Below, piece after piece: positions 6,589-12,727 of a DNA stretch of 12,727 nt (within the stretch, counting starts at the first letter, position 1; each line of letters starts with the position of its first letter). Source of the DNA: Comamonadaceae bacterium (GTDB lineage Bacteria; Pseudomonadota; Gammaproteobacteria; Burkholderiales; Burkholderiaceae_C); the NCBI GenBank assembly GCA_013298415.1, contig JAAFHN010000029.1, forward strand, positions 1 through 12,727, written 5' to 3'. Position numbers and translations under genes: made by a program. The notes beneath the pieces were generated by a model. The model was not told the DNA's origin, did not search any database, and saw nothing but the letters and a program-made list of their open reading frames with translations.

Positions 6589-7803
6589 TCAGCGCGGGCC
6601 GAATGACAAGTGTCGCGCGGCCTTTGCGGCCGGCGACTGTTGGTGCCGCGCCAAAGCGTGATCACGCAACAGTGAATGGTTGTCGTAGCCCAGCACAAAA
6701 AAGGCTACCCCTCCCAGGAGATTGTTCTGCAAAAACTCGCGTTTGCGCTGCATCGACCAGATGCCTTCGTACCACCCAACATGAGGTTTTCCCTGGTGGG
6801 TGAACCTATAGTAAGCAGAACCACTCAATTCATCGTTGCTCGTGCCGTGCACACCCACGCGCTCATTCACGTTCACACGCAGATCGGGCAAGTAGGCGGG
6901 ATCGACCCAGCGCAGAGTGGTGGTGATACCGCCTTTCGCGGTGGCGGCGAGCGGCTTTGCCTGCAGCGTCTGCCATTCGTACCCAAACAGCGGGTAAGAG
7001 ATGAGCACCTTGCGCCGCGATAGCCCCCAGGCAGCGACCTGTTGCACGATCTTCGTCCACGTGAGGTGGTAGTCGCCATCAAGCGGTGACAGTGGCCCAG
7101 CGCTCGGGCCGCCGGCCCAATGCGCGTCGTAGCCCTGCACAATCACCCAGTCCATGCTCTGGAGCAGCGGGCCGTCGTACATGGCGGTTACCCCGCCCAT
7201 CGGCACAAACACGCTCAGCACGTGACTTGGCTGCTGGGCTTTCAGATTGCGTCGCAGCGCTGCAACGAAGCCACGAAAGCGGGCGAGCACATCGGGATGG
7301 ATCTCGGTGTACACCTCAAAGTCCAAGTGGAGCCCTTTGGCCTTGCCATCAGCCAAGAGCGCCGTGCTTTGCGCCAGCAAGCGCGCGGTTGCATCATCTG
7401 ACGTGAAAACGGCATCAAACCGTTTGGCATCCAGGATGGTGAGCACCAGATCGGTGGGAGGCCCGCCACGCTGGAGTTCCTCCAGCATCCCTTGCCATTG
7501 CTGGGGCCAACCCCGGGTCTGTCGAATGCTGCCGTCGACTTCCACAGGCAAGTCAAAAAACAAGAGGCGATCAATGCCGTCCACAGGGGCGGTTTTCCAG
7601 GCCTGTGGCATCCACCACGCTTGGTAGGCGAAGGTGGTGTCCCAGGCTCGAGCGGGCGAAAGAAGGCCCAAGAGACACAGGGTAGCCACCAGCACGCGCG
7701 CTAAAGCACGAAACTGTGCGGGGCCCGGTTCTGGAGACAGCACGCGGTGATGCGAGAGCCAGCGCTGATGGGACGCTGCCGCCAGCTTCGGACGCTCGCC
7801 CAT
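6589..7803 (-). CDS. Secreted GH18-like glycoside hydrolase
   Basis: This 404-residue protein has a long basic n-region and a hydrophobic segment (about 35-50) ending LSPARA|WD, so it is predicted to be exported. The mature part reads like a compact TIM barrel of the GH18 / YaaH type. Strand 4 carries GLHLDFE (157-163) with the GH18 general-acid position E163 and the assisting D161; the earlier Asp residues of the full DxxDxDxE motif are Lys and His. Later family-like blocks are MDWVIVQGYDAHW (217-229), SYPLFGYEWQ (269-278) and GGVAFFVLGYD (364-374). GH18 enzymes usually cleave next to N-acetylhexosamines by substrate-assisted catalysis, so the true substrate here is uncertain. The ATG at 7803 overlaps the bcsQ stop as TGATG, with GGAAG upstream, which supports translational coupling and argues against the TTG at 7806. 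It occupies the functional niche usually held by the GH8 cellulase BcsZ. Confidence 0.65.
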   Translation of the reverse strand: MGERPKLAAASHQRWLSHHRVLSPEPGPAQFRALARVLVATLCLLGLLSPARAWDTTFAYQAWWMPQAWKTAPVDGIDRLLFFDLPVEVDGSIRQTRGWPQQWQGMLEELQRGGPPTDLVLTILDAKRFDAVFTSDDATARLLAQSTALLADGKAKGLHLDFEVYTEIHPDVLARFRGFVAALRRNLKAQQPSHVLSVFVPMGGVTAMYDGPLLQSMDWVIVQGYDAHWAGGPSAGPLSPLDGDYHLTWTKIVQQVAAWGLSRRKVLISYPLFGYEWQTLQAKPLAATAKGGITTTLRWVDPAYLPDLRVNVNERVGVHGTSNDELSGSAYYRFTHQGKPHVGWYEGIWSMQRKREFLQNNLLGGVAFFVLGYDNHSLLRDHALARHQQSPAAKAARHLSFGPR

Positions 7804-8549
7804 CAAGCTTCCAGCGTTTCGAGCAACCAGTCGGCCAGGTATTGGAAGTCCAGCGAGGCCATGCTGCCCGGCTGGTACTCCAGCAAAGGCTGCTCGTTGG
7901 CCAGGGCGTGGGCAACCGCCGCGTCTTTGTGAATCGCGAGTGGAATCATTTTGTCGGAAGCGTCGGCCAGCAGCATGGCGCGCACTTCGTGGGCCAGTTT
8001 GCTCCTTTGCGGCATCTGGTTGAGCAGGTAGTGGTAGCCCTCAAAGGCAGCGCGAGGCTCGGCGTAGTGCTCGATCATTTGCACCATGCTCGGCAGAGTC
8101 AAATAAGAGGCCGCATCCGGTTGCACCACCACCAGCGCGCGGTGCGCGGCGGCCAACGACTGCTCCACGTAGGCGTTAGCGCCAGGGGGGGTGTCGATCA
8201 GCAACACATCCCACTCTCCGTGAAGGCCCGCGATGCATTCGCGCAACCAGCTCGGATCTTCCGCCAACGCAGCGCGGAATTCTTCGATTTCGTCGTCGCT
8301 CGCTGCACCAAAGGGAATGAAGGCTACGCCGAAAGGGCTATCGAACACCGCTTCGTGATGCACGCCCTCCCGCACCAGACCGGCTGTTTCTGATGCATCC
8401 AGCCCCAAATGAAGTCGCTGCGCATTTTGTGGATCCATGTCGATCACCAGCACCCGCATCTCGCGCTGAACCATCGCCACCGCCAAGTTGGCCGTCAGTG
8501 TGGATTTGCCCGCCCCGCCTTTGGGCGACACGATCGCAATGATTTTCAT
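7803..8549 (-). CDS. bcsQ: BcsQ-like ParA/MinD-family ATPase of cellulose synthesis
   Basis: This 248-residue cytoplasmic P-loop ATPase has a deviant Walker A box, SPKGGAGKST, with signature Lys10 and Lys15. It also has a Walker A' Asp in VLVIDMDPQN (34-43) and a Walker B-like VLLIDTPPG. The following RLHLGLD is typical of BcsQ/YhjQ. The length agrees with BcsQ (about 250 residues). BcsQ proteins are linked to cellulose synthesis and to localisation or assembly of the synthase at the pole or inner membrane. Here the gene lies downstream of bcsB, whereas it often precedes bcsA. It overlaps the GH18-like gene by one base (TGATG). Its own ribosome site is weak (TTAGG about ten bases before the ATG). 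The upstream gap holds a perfect palindrome. Confidence 0.85.
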   Translation of the reverse strand: MKIIAIVSPKGGAGKSTLTANLAVAMVQREMRVLVIDMDPQNAQRLHLGLDASETAGLVREGVHHEAVFDSPFGVAFIPFGAASDDEIEEFRAALAEDPSWLRECIAGLHGEWDVLLIDTPPGANAYVEQSLAAAHRALVVVQPDAASYLTLPSMVQMIEHYAEPRAAFEGYHYLLNQMPQRSKLAHEVRAMLLADASDKMIPLAIHKDAAVAHALANEQPLLEYQPGSMASLDFQYLADWLLETLEA

Positions 8550-8619
8550 AGCAATGAACCTAACAAATACTAGGACAGCGGTTCAATTTTATTCAAAATT
8601 GAGAGTGTGAAGGCCGTTT
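8550..8619 (-). promoter_or_regulatory. A/T-rich bcsB-bcsQ gap with perfect inverted repeat and weak promoter-like hexamers
   Basis: This 70-base gap is far more A/T-rich than its surroundings. TCAATTTT (8583-8590) and AAAATTGA (8595-8602) form a perfect eight-base-pair inverted repeat around a four-base centre. On the minus strand TTGAAT (8596-8591) and TAGTAT (8572-8567) are spaced by 18 bases and each match sigma-70 consensus at four of six positions. This could be a secondary promoter with an operator for bcsQ-GH18-algI-algJ, or an mRNA hairpin that adjusts expression between bcsB and bcsQ. The stem is too A/T-rich and lacks a T-run for a typical terminator. Confidence 0.4.
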
Positions 8620-11118
8620 TCAGGCCTCAGGGGGCGTGCGGCGGCGCAGGAAAGCAAACGGGCGGCGTGAGCGCTGGAAATCCACCAAGAAGCGCAGCGG
8701 CCGGTAAAGGATGATGGCAACCATGATGGCCAGGAGTGCGGCAGTCGCGGCCACCAAAAGCGGGTTGTCGGCGAGGAACCAGCGCAGTTTGGTGAGCAAG
8801 GGGATCTCTCCCACGTGATAAGTGGGTGAAATCCGAGAATGCACGAGCCCGGCTTCTTGCACCACCACGAAGTCGCCTCGGTAGTTGGGGATGCGTTCGG
8901 GGTTGATGATGGCAGACGCGTGCCTCATGTGATCGGCCTCTTTGTCTGCATAGAAGAACACCACGCTGCGACGGTCCCTGAGCGGAGATTCAAACGCCAT
9001 CACATTCACGAGGCCAGTCAGCCCGCTGAGGTTGATCTCACCCTGCTTGGGTTCCAAGGGGTCAATATCGATTTGCTCCCAGCGGAACTGGGGGCGCCAC
9101 GACACGTGCGGCTCCCGCAAGCGACGGGTGCCGTTCTCAATCACCATGGGCAGCCGCTTGTCCCACGAGGTCATGAGCGGCTGGTTTTGCGCCGTGCCAA
9201 TCACAATGAGATCGCGGTCAGCATGTTTCTCGATGTCTTTGGCAAGCACCACTTGGTGCTTGAGGGCCGGAAAGCCTACCGACTCACCCAGCTTCCCCAT
9301 CAGCGTCAGATAGAGCGACAGCTCGGATGCTCCAGCCCTCTCAGGCAAGACCACCGTGGTTTCGCTCAGATCTGCCAACCGGGTGAACGGGTAGCCGATC
9401 TGCGCAAAGTACTGGAGATTGGGTAGGGCGGCGAACTTGGGGAACTTGCTGAAATCCAAAGTGGACTCGGGATCGATGGAGGCGACCAAATTGTCGGTGG
9501 GCAAGTTTTCGCACTCGCCTTGCAGCTGCACATCGAACGCAAAGGTGAGCTGCAGTTGGTCGCGGCCACCCAAGGCATAGGGCGGCAAAAACAGCGAAGA
9601 GTTCGACACCGACTTGTTGACCTGCGAGGTCACGCTCGCGGTCGGCGTGACGTTGGGGTTGTCGTTGAGCGCGATCGAATCCACGAATTTTCCATTCACG
9701 CCCACCTCTAAGTTCGAGTTGCGGTGGGTGGGCAAGCGAGTGGCGCGGTACTTCAGGCTGAGCGGTGCGCCATCAGTGCGCCAGGCGAAAACGTCGGGCG
9801 AAACGCGGTAATTCACGCGAATCGCCTCTGGGTAGTAAGACTTCACGCGAAGGCTTTCGACCTTCGCCAACTCCCCGAGCTTCATCGCGCGATCCGAGCG
9901 CACCCAGGCAGGTGCGTCGTAGGGCTTGCGGGGCGCAGACTCTGTTTCCTTAGTGATATTTACCGTTGGCCCAACCAAAGCCAGCCCAGATGTGGCCAAT
10001 GCCCGCGCCGCGCGCAGCAACTCAGCATCGGAGCCGCCATTCACCAGTAACACGGTGCTGGAAGGGTCGTTGGGATGGCGCTGCATCGCCAATGAAGACG
10101 CAGCAACGCCGGTGTAGCCAGCGGTCGGCTTTTGCCCGGAGATCAATACGATGGCGTTGCCGCTCGGCAGTTGGTTACTGGACACCGCGAATTTCACGCC
10201 CCTGGCCCCAGCGTGCATGCCAAACCAAGATGCCACGATGCCTGCTGCGCGCACCACGTCTGCCGATGGCTCGCTGGGCAGCACCACGTTGAGCTGGGCG
10301 CCATCCGATTCGCGCGCATCCAGGAATGGATCAGGCAAGGTTTTCAGATCGGGCTCCACAGGTTTCGAGCCAATCACCAGATCCAAAGTGGTGACGTCGC
10401 TGACCTGAAGCCACAAAGAAGAATGATTGGGGTTTTCGCACTGCCGGGTGTAGTGCCCGATCAGGTTGAAGCGAATTTCGTTGATGTCCTTGAAGAGGCG
10501 TGGATTGATGTCAATGCTGCGGCGATTCCCCACACCCTTGCCCCGTGGGAGCGGCTCGCTGGCCGCCACGCGCTCGTTCACAAAGATGTTGAAATGGCTC
10601 AAATCCTCCAAAAGTGCAGGCGAGTAGTCGTAACTCACATGCAGCTTGGCCGACACCACGTATTCATTGGGCCGAAGATTGAAGCCCAAAACGCGCGAAC
10701 CATCCACGCCGCGCAAGCGCAGCGACGACCATGCGCCCATTTGCTTGAGCGTGAGTGTGGTAACCCGCCTGTCGGGCGATGGCGCGGCCAAAACATCTTC
10801 GCGAACCACCGGCGCGGCAACCGACGCGGTGGTCGCGGCGCCCGATTCCTGCGCACGCTCGCGCTCCCGCTCGCGTTCACGCTTTCTGCGCTGCTTGCTT
10901 GACTCCTTACCACTCGATTCCTGCGGCTCAGCCCCTGCTGCCTTGGCAGCACCACCAGGCGCAGCGCCTGCCGCAGGCGCAGAACCCGCCTTCTGGCTCG
11001 CATCTTGGGAGGCCACTCCGAGATGCGTGAGGCCAGCGGCTGACACGCTGAGGATCAGCAGAATTCTGCGAACCCATGCCGCAATCATTGGGCCTGGAGG
11101 TAGGTGAAACAGGGACAT
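8620..11118 (-). CDS. bcsB: BcsB, periplasmic cellulose synthase subunit
   Basis: This 832-residue protein has an N-terminal export signal (RR at 17-18, hydrophobic to about 36), a long unusual linker (about 40-110), a periplasmic body and one C-terminal membrane helix (about 786-806) with a basic cytoplasmic tail. BcsB blocks are clear: FNLRPNEYVVSAKLHVSY (146-163) followed by SPALLEDLSHFNIFVNE (166-182); a second carbohydrate-binding-like repeat with NSNLEVGVNGKFVDSI (467-482); and CENLP..SIDPESTLDFSKF (536-559) then LPNLQYFAQIGYPFTRLADLS (565-585). BcsB guides the emerging glucan through the periplasm and anchors to BcsA through its C-terminal helix. It starts seven bases after the stop of the BcsA-like gene, so the two are surely co-expressed. 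The first ATG (11118) is kept although its ribosome site is weak. The linker contains an alternating Arg-Glu tract (80-88). Confidence 0.93.
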   Translation of the reverse strand: MSLFHLPPGPMIAAWVRRILLILSVSAAGLTHLGVASQDASQKAGSAPAAGAAPGGAAKAAGAEPQESSGKESSKQRRKRERERERERAQESGAATTASVAAPVVREDVLAAPSPDRRVTTLTLKQMGAWSSLRLRGVDGSRVLGFNLRPNEYVVSAKLHVSYDYSPALLEDLSHFNIFVNERVAASEPLPRGKGVGNRRSIDINPRLFKDINEIRFNLIGHYTRQCENPNHSSLWLQVSDVTTLDLVIGSKPVEPDLKTLPDPFLDARESDGAQLNVVLPSEPSADVVRAAGIVASWFGMHAGARGVKFAVSSNQLPSGNAIVLISGQKPTAGYTGVAASSLAMQRHPNDPSSTVLLVNGGSDAELLRAARALATSGLALVGPTVNITKETESAPRKPYDAPAWVRSDRAMKLGELAKVESLRVKSYYPEAIRVNYRVSPDVFAWRTDGAPLSLKYRATRLPTHRNSNLEVGVNGKFVDSIALNDNPNVTPTASVTSQVNKSVSNSSLFLPPYALGGRDQLQLTFAFDVQLQGECENLPTDNLVASIDPESTLDFSKFPKFAALPNLQYFAQIGYPFTRLADLSETTVVLPERAGASELSLYLTLMGKLGESVGFPALKHQVVLAKDIEKHADRDLIVIGTAQNQPLMTSWDKRLPMVIENGTRRLREPHVSWRPQFRWEQIDIDPLEPKQGEINLSGLTGLVNVMAFESPLRDRRSVVFFYADKEADHMRHASAIINPERIPNYRGDFVVVQEAGLVHSRISPTYHVGEIPLLTKLRWFLADNPLLVAATAALLAIMVAIILYRPLRFLVDFQRSRRPFAFLRRRTPPEA
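10855..10898 (-). repeat. Short tandem hexamer repeat encoding an Arg-Glu tract in BcsB
   Basis: Near-repeated six-base units (CGCTCG/CGCTCC type on the plus strand) encode an alternating charged run, ERERERER, preceded by QRRKR (residues about 76-88 of BcsB). The reading frame is preserved because the unit is six bases. Such tracts can expand or contract by slippage without a frameshift and tend to form rigid, highly charged helices. Confidence 0.7.
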
Positions 11119-11125
11119 CGTCGTC

Positions 11126-12727
11126 TTACTTCTTGAACAGTCGCCACACTTGCAGCCACTCTAGGATTTTCTTCGGATTTGCAAACACATCCACCAAACC
11201 GCCCGAAATCGAGTTCATCAGGCGATGCGCCCAGTCTGGCAGCGGGCTATCTGCGCTAGAACCAGGCAGCCAAATGGGCGAAGCGGCGTCGCGCTGCATC
11301 AGCGCGCCTCGTACGGCCTCAAAATCGGCCGAAGACTGAGGCAACACAGTCGCGTGGACCTGCCCATCCCCCCCCGTACCCAGCTGCACCTCGATAGCGG
11401 ATTCTTGACCAGACCCGGGAAACAGCAGGCTCCATCGCACTGTGCGAGATGCCTCGACCACTGCGCCAGTCAACAACAGCGGTTGCTGCGGAAAATTTAA
11501 GGTCATGCAGCGCACAGTGCGCCCCCTGCTCGAGCGCAAAACCGCGCCAACGGTTTTGCGACTGTCCAGCAGAGCGCTGGCGCTCAAAACCTCCAGGTGC
11601 ACCGACAGCATGCCCAAGAGCGTGATCAGTACCACGGCGGACCAAGCAATGTAAGCGCCCAGCCCTGACCACTTGATGGGGTGCGCCGACCCGAGGGCCA
11701 CAAGCCCCGCAGCAACCGAGGCCAGATTCAGCGCAAAGATCACCGCGAGCAGCAAAGGCCACAAGTTGTAGCCCTGAGCAGCGACTCCGCGCCACAGCAA
11801 AAAGAGCGATTCCTGCGGATGCCGAAACACGGTTCGGACGGACGAAAACGCGTTTGCCACCCAGACAAAAGCCGCAAGTGCAAACTCCGAAACACCGGAG
11901 AAAATGCCATAGCGCGCGGGCAAATTGGAGCGCAAGACAAGGATGGTGAGCGCCACGGCGTGTGCCAGCCCCATCGCCCACATCAATGGCCCTGCGCCCG
12001 GCACCAACACCTTGCCCCAAAGCAAGGCCGCGCAGGGCACCACAGCCAGAATCGCCCAGATCAACGGCGAAAAAAAGCTCAATCGTGTCGCCAGCTCTTG
12101 AATCAGTTCCCGGGCACGCACAGCGCCACGCGTCGAGGGATAGTCGAGCTTCATCACTTCGGCCGAGTCCTGCTCGCTCGTTTTGCTCAAAAAAACGAGA
12201 CTCGATCGCCTCGCAAGCCTGCGAAACCCACGACTGTCTGTACGTCCGGCGGTGTCGAAGGCACTCTGTCCAGTCGAGGACTCGGAGGTGGTACCAGTCC
12301 AGGCTTCGGCCTTCACCAGCGCATAGCCCGTCTCCTCGTCGGACACCGAGGCATGCTCAGTGAGCAAGCGCGTCGCACTGCGGCTCAAACCGTTTGGTGA
12401 GTACGAGGCTGTGTGCACCATCGCGAGTCCCGGCGATTTGACGAACCAGGGCAGCACCCGCAATGCAACGAAGCCGACGCCCTCTTCGGTGCGGTGCCGC
12501 ACCATCACCAAACCCGTAGGGCAGTGCCGAAGTGCGCAAGCGATCCGTTCTCTTGCGTCAGCAGGGCGTGCCGAATCCACCACGTAACGCGCGCCGACTT
12601 CTTGGCATGCCTGCGCCACCTCTTCCCGATGCACCGCATCGACGACGATGTACTCGCAGGCCACGTCATCAAGCTCGACCAGTGTCGTCATCTCCGCGTA
12701 AAGGGAGAGCACGAACTCATCCAAGTC
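11126..12727 (-). CDS. BcsA-like membrane protein with degenerate glycosyltransferase and PilZ regions (partial, 5' end outside window)
   Basis: At least 533 residues are visible and the frame is open at the window edge (TTG at 12724 is counted as residue 1 but is unlikely to be the start). Residues 10-118 follow the BcsA GT2 A-subdomain: YIVVDA where BcsA has the DDG block, then REEVAQACQEVGARYVV (33-49), ERIACALRH (59-67), VRHR (75-78) where BcsA has DxD, and LPWFVKSPGLAMVHT (91-105). The TED and QxxRW region is replaced by a shorter Ser/Thr-rich stretch (about 120-210). About five membrane segments follow (near 217-237, 246-265, 275-293, 322-345, 353-374). The tail (about 375-480) sits where PilZ belongs but lacks RxxxR and (D/N)xSxxG. 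It ends with an amphipathic segment before the TAA. It abuts bcsB. Family membership is inferred from position and block-by-block resemblance; the length and lack of stops argue against a simple pseudogene. Confidence 0.72.
   Translation of the reverse strand, partial: DLDEFVLSLYAEMTTLVELDDVACEYIVVDAVHREEVAQACQEVGARYVVDSARPADARERIACALRHCPTGLVMVRHRTEEGVGFVALRVLPWFVKSPGLAMVHTASYSPNGLSRSATRLLTEHASVSDEETGYALVKAEAWTGTTSESSTGQSAFDTAGRTDSRGFRRLARRSSLVFLSKTSEQDSAEVMKLDYPSTRGAVRARELIQELATRLSFFSPLIWAILAVVPCAALLWGKVLVPGAGPLMWAMGLAHAVALTILVLRSNLPARYGIFSGVSEFALAAFVWVANAFSSVRTVFRHPQESLFLLWRGVAAQGYNLWPLLLAVIFALNLASVAAGLVALGSAHPIKWSGLGAYIAWSAVVLITLLGMLSVHLEVLSASALLDSRKTVGAVLRSSRGRTVRCMTLNFPQQPLLLTGAVVEASRTVRWSLLFPGSGQESAIEVQLGTGGDGQVHATVLPQSSADFEAVRGALMQRDAASPIWLPGSSADSPLPDWAHRLMNSISGGLVDVFANPKKILEWLQVWRLFKK

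Noticed and set aside
7804..7806. TTG as start of the GH18-like gene
   Set aside because: The next codon is ATG in a TGATG overlap with the bcsQ stop and has GGAAG at proper spacing.
7716..8393. Plus-strand ORF of 225 codons opposite bcsQ
   Set aside because: The minus-strand frame carries intact Walker motifs of BcsQ; this is a shadow.
10855..10898. Hexamer repeat as a CRISPR-like or regulatory array
   Set aside because: It is short, has no spacers, and is fully explained as an in-frame Arg-Glu tract inside bcsB.
11681..12400. Plus-strand ORF of 239 codons opposite the BcsA-like gene
   Set aside because: Antisense to the coding frame that continues into bcsB; composition is Arg/Gln/Pro-rich with no family signature.
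11126..12727. Annotating this gene as an ordinary catalytic cellulose synthase BcsA
   Set aside because: None of the DDG, DxD, TED or QxxRW motifs can be found in the visible frame, and the catalytic B-subdomain region is too short.

Overview
The window (12,727 bases, roughly 60% G+C by eye) looks like a chromosomal exopolysaccharide locus of a betaproteobacterium, most likely Burkholderiales/Comamonadaceae-like. That placement is an impression from base composition, codon use and protein flavour; no rRNA or other phylogenetic marker is present. There are nine protein genes, packed tightly. I see no tRNA, rRNA, insertion sequence, CRISPR array or phage gene, and no gene-free stretch longer than about 115 bases.

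The plus-strand unit (1-3915) holds a lipoprotein with a degenerate polysaccharide-deacetylase (NodB-like) domain, an AlgF-like periplasmic protein, and a secreted AlgX/AlgJ-type SGNH protein. It ends at a strong bidirectional terminator (3932-3958). The minus-strand unit (12727-4023) converges on the same terminator. In its direction of transcription it reads: a BcsA-like membrane protein cut by the window edge, BcsB, BcsQ, a secreted GH18-like glycosidase, an AlgI-type MBOAT O-acetyltransferase, and an AlgJ-type membrane-anchored SGNH acetyltransferase.

Together the genes resemble the Wss/Bcs acetylated-cellulose systems. BcsA and BcsB would make and translocate a beta-glucan, and BcsQ would be the ParA/MinD-like partner. 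AlgI would pass acetyl groups across the inner membrane to periplasmic SGNH proteins (AlgJ-like and AlgX-like), with AlgF as partner. The lipoprotein and the GH18-like enzyme would act on, or bind, the polymer in the envelope.

Several things do not fit a textbook cellulose operon. The BcsA-like protein has the BcsA layout but has lost the visible catalytic motifs (DDG, DxD, TED, QxxRW) and the PilZ c-di-GMP motifs while keeping an open frame. A GH18-like enzyme sits in the operon, whereas GH8 BcsZ is the usual hydrolase. The acetylation set is divided between two convergent units. The lipoprotein is a second apparent pseudoenzyme. No BcsC or BcsZ lies within the window. Either a catalytic BcsA lies just beyond the right edge and this is an accessory BcsA-like subunit, or the locus does something other than make plain cellulose.
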